A stretch of DNA of 64,000 bases. It comes from Rhodovulum sulfidophilum (lineage in GTDB: Bacteria > Pseudomonadota > Alphaproteobacteria > Rhodobacterales > Rhodobacteraceae). Positions within the stretch are counted from its first letter, which is position 1, and every line of letters begins with the position of its first letter. Below the pieces are notes generated by a model. That model saw nothing but the letters and a program-made list of their open reading frames with translations, was not told the origin of the DNA and ran no database searches. Shown one piece after another: positions 1 through 8,325 of the stretch. A program made the position numbers and the translations under genes. The stretch lies in assembly GCA_003241785.1 (NCBI GenBank), contig QFPW01000007.1:62001-126000 (forward strand), written 5' to 3'.

Positions 1-1160
1 AGGACCGGATCCGGGCGCTCGGCTATTTCAAGACCGCCAACGTCGCGGTCCGCCAGGGGTCGAGCGCGCAGCAGGCGCTGATCGGCGTGCAGGTCGAGGA
101 GCAGCCGACCGGCAGCCTCAATCTCGGCGGCGCCTTCTCGAGCTCCGAGGGCCTCACCGCGCAGATCAGCATCATCGAGCGCAATTTCCTCGGCCGGGGC
201 CAGACCGTCTCGGGCTCGATCTCGGCGAGCACCCAGAACCAGAACCTCGAATTCGGCTTCACCGAACCCGCGCTGTTCGACCGCGACCTGCTCGCCGGGT
301 TCAACCTCTACTGGCGCGAGACCGACTACGACGAGCAGTCGTTCCAGACCTCGAGCTACGGTTTCGAGCCCCGGGTGGGCTTCCCGGTCAGCGAGAACGG
401 CCGGCTGACGCTGCGCTACCGCATCTCGCAGGACGACATCTACGATGTCGAGAACGATACCTCGCTCATCATCATCAACGAGCAGGGCAAGCAGATCATG
501 TCGGCGGTGGGCGCGACCTACGCCTATGACCGGCGCAACTCGGTGGTCGATCCGACGGCGGGCTTCATCCTGACCGTCAGCCAGGATTTCGCCGGCCTCG
601 GCGGCGATGTGCAGCAGTCCAAGACCCGCGGCACGGCGCGGACCTACAAGAGCTTCTTCGAGGAGGCGGTGGTCTTCTCGGCCGAACTCGAGGGCGGGGC
701 GATCTTCTCCAACGACGGCACCCGGATCACCGAACGCTTCAACTCGGGCGGCGATTCCTTCCGCGGCTTCGCCCGCAACGGCCTCGGCCCGCGCGATTAT
801 TGCGGCGTCGGCGAGTGCGTCGGCGATCCGGCCCAGGAGGACATCTCGGTCGACGAGGCGCTCGGCGGCAATTTCTACGGCGTGCTGCGCCTCGACGCCA
901 GCTTCCCGCTCGGCCTGCCGGAGCAGTACGGCATCTACGGCGGTCTGTTCTCCGACTGGGGTTCGCTCTGGGGCCTCGACGACATCAACGGCTCGATGGG
1001 CCAGGTCGATGACAAGTTCCACATGCGCGGCTCGGTCGGCGTCAGTCTCTTCGTCGACACCGCCTTCGCGCCCCTGCGCTTCAACTACGCCATTCCCGTC
1101 GAGCGCGAGGATTACGACGAGCTCGAGCGGTTCCGCTTCACGCTGCAGACGCGGTTCTGA
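1..1160 (+). CDS. bamA: Outer membrane protein assembly factor BamA, C-terminal part
   Basis: BamA is the outer-membrane core of the BAM complex, which folds and inserts beta-barrel proteins. The gene enters from the left edge, reading in the frame that starts at base 3, so about 385 residues are visible. They begin at the end of the last POTRA domain and cover the whole 16-stranded barrel. The loop-6 signature usually written VRGF appears as FRGF at bases 758-769, inside a Gly/Asn-rich loop. The protein ends in Phe after alternating hydrophobic residues, the usual beta-signal for outer-membrane insertion. The GTG at base 87 is internal and is not the start. The next gene begins 4 bases after the stop, which suggests one envelope operon. 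Two cysteines lie just after FRGF (bases about 800-820). Confidence 0.93.
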   Translation, partial: DRIRALGYFKTANVAVRQGSSAQQALIGVQVEEQPTGSLNLGGAFSSSEGLTAQISIIERNFLGRGQTVSGSISASTQNQNLEFGFTEPALFDRDLLAGFNLYWRETDYDEQSFQTSSYGFEPRVGFPVSENGRLTLRYRISQDDIYDVENDTSLIIINEQGKQIMSAVGATYAYDRRNSVVDPTAGFILTVSQDFAGLGGDVQQSKTRGTARTYKSFFEEAVVFSAELEGGAIFSNDGTRITERFNSGGDSFRGFARNGLGPRDYCGVGECVGDPAQEDISVDEALGGNFYGVLRLDASFPLGLPEQYGIYGGLFSDWGSLWGLDDINGSMGQVDDKFHMRGSVGVSLFVDTAFAPLRFNYAIPVEREDYDELERFRFTLQTRF

Positions 1161-1164
1161 GCCC

Positions 1165-1815
1165 ATGCGCGGGGTCGCGCGAAGCGGTCTGATCGCGCTC
1201 GCGCTCCTGCTCGCGCCATTCGGGCTCGCGGCGCAGGAGCGGCCACCGAGCCCGTTCCTCTTCATCAACCAGGAGCGCATCCTGACCGGGTCGCGCACCG
1301 GCCAGGCGCTGCTGGCCGAGGAGGAGAAGGCGCGCGACGCGCTGCGCGCCGACGCGCGCGCGATCGACAGCGCCTTCGAGCAGGAGGAGCGCGCGCTCAA
1401 CGACCAGCGCGCGACGATGTCGCCGACGGCGTTCCGCGAGAAGGCGGACGATTTCGACGCCCGGGTGGTGAGGGCGCGCCAGGACCAGGACGACCGGTCC
1501 AACGCGTTGGCCCAGGAGCTCGACCGCAAGCGCCGGCAGTTCTACGCCGGGGTGGCGCCCATCCTCGTCACGCTGATGGACCGCTACGGCGCCCATGCGA
1601 TCTTCGACGAGAACAGCGTCCTGCTCGCCGATGACACGCTCAACATCACCGAGGCGGTGATCGCCGAGATTGACGCCTCCGCGCCGCCGGGGCTACCAGT
1701 CCCCCCGGCGGAGCAGGGGGATTCTCCCGGCTCCGCGCCCGCGAGCCCGGAACCGGACGCGGCGACGCCGGAGGGGACCGGGGCCACGCCCGGGAGCACG
1801 ACTGAGGAGAATTGA
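1165..1815 (+). CDS. OmpH/Skp-family periplasmic chaperone
   Basis: This is a 216-residue secreted protein of the OmpH (Skp) family, which holds unfolded outer-membrane proteins in the periplasm for delivery to BAM. A cleavable signal peptide ends near residue 23 (FGLAAQE). Residues about 45-125 are charged and helical (Glu/Arg/Gln-rich), as expected for the tentacle-like coiled coil. The segment around residues 120-160 (FYAGVAPILVTLMDRYGAHAI) resembles the conserved trimerisation end. The last 45 residues are a Pro/Gly/Ala-rich tail not typical of E. coli Skp. The ATG at 1165 is chosen because it opens the signal peptide; the reading frame extends upstream only as a shadow of bamA. It lies between bamA and fabZ, and the fabZ ATG follows 1 base after its stop. 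Confidence 0.85.
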   Translation: MRGVARSGLIALALLLAPFGLAAQERPPSPFLFINQERILTGSRTGQALLAEEEKARDALRADARAIDSAFEQEERALNDQRATMSPTAFREKADDFDARVVRARQDQDDRSNALAQELDRKRRQFYAGVAPILVTLMDRYGAHAIFDENSVLLADDTLNITEAVIAEIDASAPPGLPVPPAEQGDSPGSAPASPEPDAATPEGTGATPGSTTEEN

Positions 1816-1816
1816 G

Positions 1817-2305
1817 ATGGCACTGGTGATCGATCCGGATCTCGGCTCGGCCGATATCCTCGAGATCAAGCGGATGATCCCGCACAGGTATCCGGTGCTG
1901 CTCGTCGACCGCATGGTCAACATCGCCAAGGGCAAGGGCGCGGTCGGCATCAAATGCGTCACCGCGAACGAGCCGCATTTCGAGGGGCATTTCCCGGCCC
2001 GCCCGGTGATGCCGGGCGTGCTGATCATCGAGGCGATGGCGCAGACCGCCGCCGTGCTGGTCATCCGGACGCTCGACCTGATCGACCACGACCTGCTCGT
2101 CTATTTCATGTCGATCGAGGAGGCGAAGTTCCGCTCGCCGGTCGAGCCGGGCGACGTGCTCGAGCTGCATGTCGAGATCATCCGCGGCCGCGGCAAGGTC
2201 TGGAAGTTCAACGGGGTGGGCAAGGTCGGCGACCGGGTCTGCGCCGAGGCGGTTTTCACCGCGATGATCATGGAGCCGGAAGCGGCCGCGAACGCGAGGC
2301 CCTGA
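1817..2305 (+). CDS. fabZ: 3-hydroxyacyl-[acyl-carrier-protein] dehydratase FabZ
   Basis: FabZ dehydrates (3R)-hydroxyacyl-ACP to trans-2-enoyl-ACP in the elongation cycle of fatty acid synthesis, and shares its 3-hydroxyacyl-ACP pool with LpxA. The 162-residue protein has the single hot-dog fold. It starts with MALVIDPDLGSADILEIKRM and carries the motif NEPHFEGHFP. The catalytic pair would be His58 (in GHFP) and Glu72 (in IIEAMAQ), 14 residues apart as in the family. The start at 1817 has a GAGGAG Shine-Dalgarno inside the end of the preceding gene. Its neighbour lpxA uses the same acyl-ACP substrate, and this pairing is conserved in proteobacteria. Confidence 0.96.
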   Translation: MALVIDPDLGSADILEIKRMIPHRYPVLLVDRMVNIAKGKGAVGIKCVTANEPHFEGHFPARPVMPGVLIIEAMAQTAAVLVIRTLDLIDHDLLVYFMSIEEAKFRSPVEPGDVLELHVEIIRGRGKVWKFNGVGKVGDRVCAEAVFTAMIMEPEAAANARP

Positions 2306-2306
2306 G

Positions 2307-3104
2307 ATGACCCTGCATCCCTCGAGCATCCACCCGACCGCCATCGTCGGGGAGGGCGCGGACATCGGCGCCGGCGTCCGGATCGGCCCCTATTGCGTCG
2401 TCGGCTCCGAGGTGGTGCTGGGCGAAGGCGTGGTGCTGCACAGCCATGTCGCCGTGGCCGGCGTCACCCGGATCGGCGCCGGCACGCAGATCTTTCCCTT
2501 CGCCTCGATCGGCCACGCGCCGCAGGACCTGAAATACGCCGGCGAGCGGACCGAGCTCGTCATCGGCGCGAACAACCGGATCCGCGAGCATGTGACGATG
2601 AACCCCGGCACCCAGGGCGGCGGCGGTGTCACGCGCGTCGGCGACGGCAACCTCTTCATGATGTCGGTCCATATCGGCCATGACTGCCAGGTCGGCAGCG
2701 GGGTGATCATGGCGAACAACGCGACGCTCGCGGGCCATGTCGTGGTCGAGGACAACGTGATCCTCGGTGGCCTCGCGGCGGTGCACCAGTTCGTGCGCAT
2801 CGGTCGCGGCGCGATGATCGGCGGGCTCGCCGGGGTGGTGGCCGACGTCATCCCCTATGGCTCGGTGATCGGCGAGCGGGCGCATCTCGCCGGGCTCAAC
2901 CTCGTCGGGCTGAAGCGCCGCGGCGCGGAGCGCGCCGAGATCCACGGGCTGCGCGCCGCCTTCGGCGAGATCTTCGCGGCCGAGGGCACGCTGCAGGACC
3001 GGGTCGACGCGGCGGCGGCGAAGCATGCCGGCAACGCGCTGGTCGAGGAGGTGCTGCGCTTCATCACGGCGGAATCCTCGCGGTCCTTCACCGTCCCCGC
3101 CTGA
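2307..3104 (+). CDS. lpxA: UDP-N-acetylglucosamine acyltransferase LpxA
   Basis: LpxA transfers the 3-hydroxyacyl chain from ACP to UDP-GlcNAc, the first step of lipid A synthesis, in the cytoplasm. The 265-residue protein shows left-handed beta-helix hexapeptide repeats from about residue 6 to 190 (IHPTAIVGEGADIGAGVRIG), then a helical C-terminal domain. The catalytic His of the GHDC motif falls at residue 125, the same number as in E. coli. The conserved NNATLAGH and AVHQF segments are also present. The ATG lies 1 base after the fabZ stop, and the lpxA TGA overlaps the lpxI ATG (TGATG), indicating translational coupling. Confidence 0.97.
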   Translation: MTLHPSSIHPTAIVGEGADIGAGVRIGPYCVVGSEVVLGEGVVLHSHVAVAGVTRIGAGTQIFPFASIGHAPQDLKYAGERTELVIGANNRIREHVTMNPGTQGGGGVTRVGDGNLFMMSVHIGHDCQVGSGVIMANNATLAGHVVVEDNVILGGLAAVHQFVRIGRGAMIGGLAGVVADVIPYGSVIGERAHLAGLNLVGLKRRGAERAEIHGLRAAFGEIFAAEGTLQDRVDAAAAKHAGNALVEEVLRFITAESSRSFTVPA

Positions 3105-3949
3105 TGGCCGGGGACGGGATCGCGATCGTCGCCGGCCGGGGCGCGCTGCCCCGGCTGATCGCCGAGGATTGCGCCCGCCGCGGGGCCACCTACCGCGTCG
3201 TGGTGTTCGACGGCGTCGAGCTCGACTGGCTCGCGGGCCATCCGGTGCTCCACGAGGCCTTCGAGAAGCCGGGCAAGCTCTTCGCCGATCTGCGCGCCGC
3301 CGGCTGCGGCGTCGTGACCTTCGCCGGCGGCATGGCGCGGCCGAGGCTGCGGCCGCTCAGGTTCGACCTCAAGTTCCTCGGCATGGCGCCGAAGCTGCTC
3401 GCCGGGCTCAAGGCCGGGGATGATTCGACGCTCCGGATGGTGGCCGAGCTCTTCGAGGGCGAGGGGCTCCGCATCCGCGCCGCGCACGAGATCCTGACCG
3501 ACCTGCTCGCCGGCCCCGGCGTGCTCGGCCGCGTGGCGCCCTCCGCCGCCGACGCCGCCGATACCGCCCGGGCCGCCGGGATCGTGGCGGCGCTCGGCGC
3601 CGCCGACGTCGGGCAGGGCGCGGTGGTCGGGCAGGGGCTCTGCCTCGGGCTCGAGTCGATCCAGGGCACCGATGCGATGCTCGACTTCGTCGCGCGCACC
3701 GCCGCCCCGTTCCGGCGCGATCCGGAGGGCGGGCGCGGCGTGCTCTACAAGGCGCCGAAGCCGGGGCAGGACTGGCGCGTCGACCTGCCCGCGATCGGCG
3801 TGGAGACGATCCGCCGCGCCGCCGCCGCCGGTCTCGCCGGCGTCGCGGTCCGCGCGGGCGGCGTCCTGGTGATCGGGCGCGCGGACTGCGTCGCGGCCGC
3901 CGACGCCGCCGGCCTGTTCCTCTGGGGCTACGACGAGACCGCGCCATGA
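3104..3949 (+). CDS. lpxI: UDP-2,3-diacylglucosamine pyrophosphatase LpxI
   Basis: LpxI (former DUF1009) hydrolyses UDP-2,3-diacylglucosamine to lipid X and UMP. It replaces LpxH in alphaproteobacteria. The protein is 281 residues, normal for the family. It opens with IAIVAGRGALPRLIAEDCARRG and has the family segments KLLAGLKAGDDSTLR and AVVGQGLCLGLESIQGTDAM, followed by the C-terminal catalytic region (VLYKAPKPGQDWRVDLPAIG). It sits between lpxA and lpxB, the usual alphaproteobacterial position, and overlaps both by 4 bases or less. The identification rests on sequence motifs and on context. Confidence 0.95.
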   Translation: MAGDGIAIVAGRGALPRLIAEDCARRGATYRVVVFDGVELDWLAGHPVLHEAFEKPGKLFADLRAAGCGVVTFAGGMARPRLRPLRFDLKFLGMAPKLLAGLKAGDDSTLRMVAELFEGEGLRIRAAHEILTDLLAGPGVLGRVAPSAADAADTARAAGIVAALGAADVGQGAVVGQGLCLGLESIQGTDAMLDFVARTAAPFRRDPEGGRGVLYKAPKPGQDWRVDLPAIGVETIRRAAAAGLAGVAVRAGGVLVIGRADCVAAADAAGLFLWGYDETAP

Positions 3950-5163
3950 GCGGCGGCGCGGGTCCCCGGCTCTTCATCATCGCGGGCGAGCCCTCCGGCG
4001 ACCTGCTCGGCGCCGCGCTCCTGCGCGGGTTGCGCGAGCTCGGCGCCGCGCCGTCGCGGCTCAAGGGCATCGGCGGGCCCGCCATGGCGGCCGAGGGCCT
4101 CGTCTCGCGCATCCCGATGGAGGAGCTGAGCGTGATGGGCGTGGCCGAGGTGCTGCCGCGCCTGCCGGGGCTGCTCGCGCATATCCGCGAGACGGCGGAG
4201 GCGGTGATCGCCTTCCGGCCCGACGCGCTCGTCACCATCGACAGTCCCGATTTCTGCCTGCGCGTGGCGCGACGGGCGAAGGCGGCGCTGCCGGATCTGA
4301 AGGTCATCCACTACGTCGCCCCCTCGGTCTGGGCCTGGCGGCCGGGGCGGGCGGCCAAGATGGCGCGGAGCGTCGATCACGTGCTGGCGCTGCTGCCATT
4401 CGAGCCGCCCTATATGGAAGCGGCCGGCATGACCTGCGATTTCGTCGGTCATCCGGTCGCCGCCCAGCCGGTGGCGCGGCCGGAGGAGGAGGAGGCCGCG
4501 CGGGCCGCGCTGGGGATCCGGCCGGACCAGCCCCTGCTCCTGCTCCTGCCGGGATCGCGGCGCGGCGAGGTCACGCGGCTCGCCCCGGTCTTCGCCGAGG
4601 TGGGCCGGATGCTGCGCGCGGCGCGGCCCGATCTCGCACTCGTGGTGCCGACGGTGCCGAGCGTGGCCGGGCTCGTCCGCGAGCTGATGCCGCCGGACGG
4701 CGCGGGCTGGCCCCGCGTGGCCGATTTCGCGGACCTGTCCCAGTCCGGGGCCGAGGCGCGCAAGCGCGCGGTCTTCGCGACGGCGAAGGCGGCGCTCGCC
4801 GCCTCGGGCACGGTCAGCCTGGAGCTGGCCGCCGCCGATACGCCGATGGTGATCGCCTATGCGATGAACCCGGTCAGCGCCTGGATCGCGCGGCGGTTCG
4901 TGAAGGTCTCCTCGCCGACGCTCGTCAACATCGTGACGGAAAGCGCCGCGATTCCGGAATTCCTGTTCGAGGACTGCGTCCCCGAGAAGATCGCGCCCGC
5001 CGTCGCGGCGCTGCTCGACGAGCCGGCGGCGGGCGCCGCGCAGCGCGCGGCCGAGGCCGCCGCGATGCGCTTGCTGGGCCGGGGCGGCGAGCCGCCCGGG
5101 CTGCGCGCGGCGCGCTCGGTGCTGAGCGCGCTCGGCGCGTCCGGAGCCGGACCGGCGGCGTGA
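3946..5163 (+). CDS. lpxB: Lipid-A-disaccharide synthase LpxB
   Basis: LpxB is the GT19 glycosyltransferase that joins lipid X and UDP-2,3-diacylglucosamine into the lipid A disaccharide at the inner face of the membrane. Its 405 residues carry the family motifs in order: GEPSGDLLGA near the N-terminus, GIGGPAM, the VAPSVWAWR segment, LPFEPPYM, GHPV, the LLLLPGSRRGEV loop and the sugar-nucleotide-binding region ASGTVSLELA. The start ATG overlaps the lpxI stop (ATGA). It is the last gene of the operon; the next gene lies on the opposite strand, with a short GC-rich inverted repeat between the two stops. Confidence 0.96.
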   Translation: MSGGAGPRLFIIAGEPSGDLLGAALLRGLRELGAAPSRLKGIGGPAMAAEGLVSRIPMEELSVMGVAEVLPRLPGLLAHIRETAEAVIAFRPDALVTIDSPDFCLRVARRAKAALPDLKVIHYVAPSVWAWRPGRAAKMARSVDHVLALLPFEPPYMEAAGMTCDFVGHPVAAQPVARPEEEEAARAALGIRPDQPLLLLLPGSRRGEVTRLAPVFAEVGRMLRAARPDLALVVPTVPSVAGLVRELMPPDGAGWPRVADFADLSQSGAEARKRAVFATAKAALAASGTVSLELAAADTPMVIAYAMNPVSAWIARRFVKVSSPTLVNIVTESAAIPEFLFEDCVPEKIAPAVAALLDEPAAGAAQRAAEAAAMRLLGRGGEPPGLRAARSVLSALGASGAGPAA

Positions 5164-5173
5164 CCGCCGGATC

Positions 5174-5188
5174 ACCCCGCGCCGGGGT
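5174..5188. terminator. Short inverted repeat between convergent lpxB and sulfotransferase genes
   Basis: ACCCCG and CGGGGT form a 6-bp stem with a 3-base loop between the two converging stop codons. There is no T-run on either side, so this is a weak candidate for a bidirectional terminator. Confidence 0.3.
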
Positions 5189-6139
5189 TCAGGCGGCGCG
5201 ATCGAGCGGCGTCTCGGGCAGGCCGGCGGTGGGCCAGCCCGTCGCGCGGCCGATGATCGCCTCCAGCCGATGGGCGTCGTCGGCGTAGAGCCGCCGCAGC
5301 GCGTCGCGCATCTCGGGCGCCATCACCGGCTTCTCGGTCTTGACCGCCGCGCGGATCTTCTCGCCGAGCCGGGAGCGCAGGGCGAGCGGCAGGTAGCCCT
5401 TCACCCGCGCCCGCAGCGCGGCGTTGTCGACCAGCGCGCCGATGAGCGAGCCGTCCTTCGCGCGGCCACCCACGTTCATCCGGGGCGGCGGGCCGTCGTC
5501 GAAGCAAGCGCCGAGGAAGGCGCCGAGCGCGCGGCGCGGGCCCGGATCGGCGCCGAGCAGCTGCTCGAAGATCTCGACCCGGACCCGGTTCCGGCCGAAG
5601 ACGTCGAAATAATGCTGCACCGCGTCGGCGTAGTAGCCGCCCGCCTCGTAGTCGAACATGCTGGAGAAACCGGCGCGCCGCCGCTCCGCGCTCAGCGCGA
5701 AGGCCTCGGCGAAGGGCAGGTCCTCCTGCCGCGTCGACCAGAGATGGACGTATTGCGAGAACACCTTCGCCGCCGGGTCGCGCAGCATGACGACGATCCG
5801 GGCATCCGGCGCGAAGGCGCGGATGCGCGCTGCGGCGTCGCGATTCTTCAGATAGCTCGGCGAGACATCGGCCACGTTGCGCGTGCCGGCGCGAACATGC
5901 GCGAAGGCGGCGAGATAGCTGGCCTCGTCCCGGGCGATCCGGTCGGGAATGGCGGAGTCCCCCGGTCCGGCGAGGTTGGCGAGGATCTCCGGCGCGGAGA
6001 AATAATGCTGTTCTTTTCGCAGCAGCGAAGTCTCGATCCCCCCCGCGAGCTGGATCATCCTGTACAACGTACTGGTTCCGCACTTGGCATCGCCGACCAC
6101 GAAAATGTTGGGTCTGGCAACGTTTTCACTATACGTCAT
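5189..6139 (-). CDS. Sulfotransferase family protein
   Basis: This is a 316-residue cytoplasmic protein with the two PAPS-binding signatures of sulfotransferases: an N-terminal 5'-phosphosulfate loop (VVGDAKCGTSTL, residues about 14-25) and a 3'-phosphate-binding segment (RIVVMLRDPAAKVFSQY, about residues 115-131). Such enzymes move sulfate from PAPS to a hydroxyl or amino group on a glycan, lipid or small molecule. The acceptor cannot be told from sequence. The gene stands alone between the lipid A operon and ybaK/gltA. Its first 140 bases and its upstream region are visibly richer in A+T than its neighbours, which hints at separate acquisition. The ATG at 6139 is preceded by a GGGGG Shine-Dalgarno. 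Confidence 0.85.
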   Translation of the reverse strand: MTYSENVARPNIFVVGDAKCGTSTLYRMIQLAGGIETSLLRKEQHYFSAPEILANLAGPGDSAIPDRIARDEASYLAAFAHVRAGTRNVADVSPSYLKNRDAAARIRAFAPDARIVVMLRDPAAKVFSQYVHLWSTRQEDLPFAEAFALSAERRRAGFSSMFDYEAGGYYADAVQHYFDVFGRNRVRVEIFEQLLGADPGPRRALGAFLGACFDDGPPPRMNVGGRAKDGSLIGALVDNAALRARVKGYLPLALRSRLGEKIRAAVKTEKPVMAPEMRDALRRLYADDAHRLEAIIGRATGWPTAGLPETPLDRAA

Positions 6140-6300
6140 GGAACACCCCCGAAAAAAAATTTGATTAATAGCGATCGGAAAACTTGCCTGCTCGACTCAG
6201 GGTAACGAAAACGAGAGGCCGGGATCAACGAGAATCGGCGGAAAATCGCCTATGTCTTCCACTTCAATAACTTATTGTTGATTGTGGCATGGATGCCGCG
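6140..6300 (-). promoter_or_regulatory. A+T-rich upstream region of the sulfotransferase gene
   Basis: This stretch has runs of A and T (an A8 run at 6152-6159 and several AATA/TTATTG clusters) that stand out in a G+C-rich genome. Read on the minus strand, TATTAAT around 6165-6171 is a plausible -10 element, although I see no convincing -35. No reading frame of interest lies here. Confidence 0.3.
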
Positions 6301-6312
6301 CGCGCGAAGACG

Positions 6313-6372
6313 CCCGCCGGCCGAGAAATCGGCGGGACGGAGCGAATCGGCCCCCGGGCGCCCGCGGGCGCC
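6313..6372. repeat. Palindromic segment downstream of ybaK
   Basis: CCCGCCG (6313-6319) pairs with CGGCGGG (6330-6336), and GGCGCCCGCGGGCGCC (6357-6372) is a perfect 16-base palindrome. They lie just past the stop of the minus-strand ybaK gene and may end its transcript. No T-run is present. Confidence 0.3.
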
Positions 6373-6423
6373 GGTCGAGGCCGGGAGCAATGGCGCGGGG
6401 GAGGCCGGCGCGGCGGCCGGAGA

Positions 6424-6933
6424 TCAGCGGGCGGTGAAATCCGCCACGATCGGGCCGAGCGCCGCCACGAGGGCCTCGGGCGCGATCGAGAAGACGTGGT
6501 GCGGCGTGCCGGCGGCCGCCCAGATCACCGGGAAATCGAGGATCCGGGGGTCGAGATAGGTCTCGATCGGCGTGAGATGCCCGAGCGGCGAGACGCCGCC
6601 GATGGCGAAGCCGGTGCTGGCGCGGATGCTCGCGGCGTCGGCCTTCTCGAGCGGCGCGCCGACCAGCGCGGCGGCCGCCCCGGGGTCGACCCGGTTGCCG
6701 CCGGCCGTCAGGAACAGCACGTGCCGGTCGTCGCCCGCGACGCGGAAGACGATGGATTTGATGATCTGGTCGAGGGCGCAGCCGCAGGCCGCCGCCGCGT
6801 CGGCGGCGGTGCGGGTGCCCTCGGCGAGGCGCACCGGCGCGATGTCGAGCCCGCGCGCCTTGGCGTCGGCGACGACGCGGGCGAGGGAGGCCCCGCCCGC
6901 CGCCGGAGCCGGATCAGCCGCGGTTTTCGACAT
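6424..6933 (-). CDS. YbaK/EbsC-family aminoacyl-tRNA deacylase
   Basis: This 169-residue single-domain protein is of the YbaK / ProRS-editing (INS-like) family, which hydrolyses mischarged aminoacyl-tRNA in trans (for example Cys- or Ala-tRNA-Pro). Family features are the lysine in LDQIIKSIVF, the FLTAGGNRVD segment and the substrate-pocket loop FAIGGVSPLGH. Which amino acid it edits cannot be told. The start overlaps the 3' end of gltA by 20 bases on the same strand, so the two are probably co-transcribed although functionally unrelated. An Ala/Pro-rich N-terminal tail of about 15 residues precedes the domain. Confidence 0.85.
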   Translation of the reverse strand: MSKTAADPAPAAGGASLARVVADAKARGLDIAPVRLAEGTRTAADAAAACGCALDQIIKSIVFRVAGDDRHVLFLTAGGNRVDPGAAAALVGAPLEKADAASIRASTGFAIGGVSPLGHLTPIETYLDPRILDFPVIWAAAGTPHHVFSIAPEALVAALGPIVADFTAR

Positions 6934-8215
6934 CCACGTAGTCGCGCGCGGTCGGGCCGGTGTAGAGCTGCCGCGGGCGGCCGATCTTCAGCTGCGGATC
7001 GGAGATCATCTCCTTCCACTGCGTGACCCAGCCGACGGTGCGCGCGAGCGCGAAGATCGGCGTGAAGAGCGAGGTGGGGAAGCCCATCGCGTCGAGGATG
7101 ATGCCCGAGTAGAAATCGACGTTCGGGTAGAGCTTCTTCGAGATGAAGTAATCGTCCTCGAGCGCGATCTTCTCGAGCTCCTTCGCGACCTGGAGCGTCG
7201 GGTTGTTCTCGATGCCGAGCAGGCCCAGCACCTCGTCCGCCGACTGCTTCATAACCTTCGCGCGCGGGTCGAAGTTCTTGTAGACCCGGTGGCCGAAGCC
7301 CATGAGCTTGAACGGGTCGCTCTTGTCCTTGGCCTTGGCGATGTATTCCGGGATCCGGTCGACGGTGCCGATCTCGCGCAGCATCTCGAGGCAGGCCTGG
7401 TTCGCGCCGCCATGCGCCGGGCCCCAGAGGCAGGCGACACCGGCGGCGATACAGGCGAAGGGGTTCGCGCCCGAGGAGGAGGCGAGCCGCACGGTCGAGG
7501 TCGAGGCGTTCTGCTCGTGGTCGGCGTGTAGGGTGAAGATCCGGTCCATCGCGCGGCTCAGGATCGGGTCGACCACGTAGTCCGCCGCCGGGACCGAGAA
7601 GCACATGTTGAGGAAGTTCGAGGCGTAGTCGAGGCTGTTCTTCGGATAGACGAAGGGCTGGCCGATCGAGTACTTGTAGGCCCAGGCCACGATCGTCGGC
7701 ATCTTGGCGATCAGCCGGATCGAGGCGACCTCGCGCTGCCACGGGTCGTGGATGTCGGTCGAGTCGTGGTAGAAGGCCGACATCGCGCCCATCACGCCGC
7801 AGACGATCGCCATCGGATGCGCGTCGCGGCGGAAGCCGCGGAAGAAATAGGCCATCTGCTCGTGGAGCATGGTGTGGTTCGTCACCCGGCTCTCGAAATC
7901 CTCGAGCTGGGCCGCGGTCGGCAGCTCGCCGTAGAGCAGCAGGTAGCAGACCTCGATGAAGAACGACTTGTCGGCGAGCTGCTCGATCGGATAGCCGCGG
8001 TAGAGAAGCTCGCCCTTGTCGCCGTCGATATAGGTGATCGCGCTCTCGCAGGAGCCGGTGGAGGTGAAGCCGGGGTCAAAGGTGAAGACATCGCCGTCGG
8101 TGTAGAGCCGGCGGATATCGATGACATCGGGTCCAATCGTTCCGGAGTAGATGGGCAGATCGAGCGTCTTGTCGCCAATGCTGAGCTTGGCCGCGCGATG
8201 AGTCTGATCGGTCAT
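6914..8215 (-). CDS. gltA: Citrate synthase (type II, GltA)
   Basis: GltA condenses acetyl-CoA and oxaloacetate into citrate, the entry step of the TCA cycle. The 433-residue protein has the length of the hexameric, NADH-sensitive bacterial type. Visible motifs include GPAHGGANQACLEML, the active-site stretch MGFGHRVYKNFDPRA and the C-terminal VDFYSGIILDAMGFP with its catalytic Asp region. I chose the start MTDQTHRAAKLSIG at 8215 because AAGGGGA lies about 8 bases upstream; the open frame extends to 8371, but that extension has no family similarity. It is followed by ybaK with a 20-base overlap and preceded by gltX on the same strand. Confidence 0.97.
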   Translation of the reverse strand: MTDQTHRAAKLSIGDKTLDLPIYSGTIGPDVIDIRRLYTDGDVFTFDPGFTSTGSCESAITYIDGDKGELLYRGYPIEQLADKSFFIEVCYLLLYGELPTAAQLEDFESRVTNHTMLHEQMAYFFRGFRRDAHPMAIVCGVMGAMSAFYHDSTDIHDPWQREVASIRLIAKMPTIVAWAYKYSIGQPFVYPKNSLDYASNFLNMCFSVPAADYVVDPILSRAMDRIFTLHADHEQNASTSTVRLASSSGANPFACIAAGVACLWGPAHGGANQACLEMLREIGTVDRIPEYIAKAKDKSDPFKLMGFGHRVYKNFDPRAKVMKQSADEVLGLLGIENNPTLQVAKELEKIALEDDYFISKKLYPNVDFYSGIILDAMGFPTSLFTPIFALARTVGWVTQWKEMISDPQLKIGRPRQLYTGPTARDYVDVENRG

Positions 8216-8325
8216 CCCTATGTTCCCCTTTTGGTTACCCCGGTTGTCGCGGGGACTAGATATTCCGGCGCGGCCGTTTGGCCATGCCTTGTCTCGATGC
8301 CGCGCCTCCGGCCTTCGGCGGGACC

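Noticed and set aside
607..1164. Upstream extension of the OmpH-like frame
   Set aside because: It lies in another frame of bamA and encodes Ser/Arg/Ala low complexity; the signal peptide starts cleanly at 1165.
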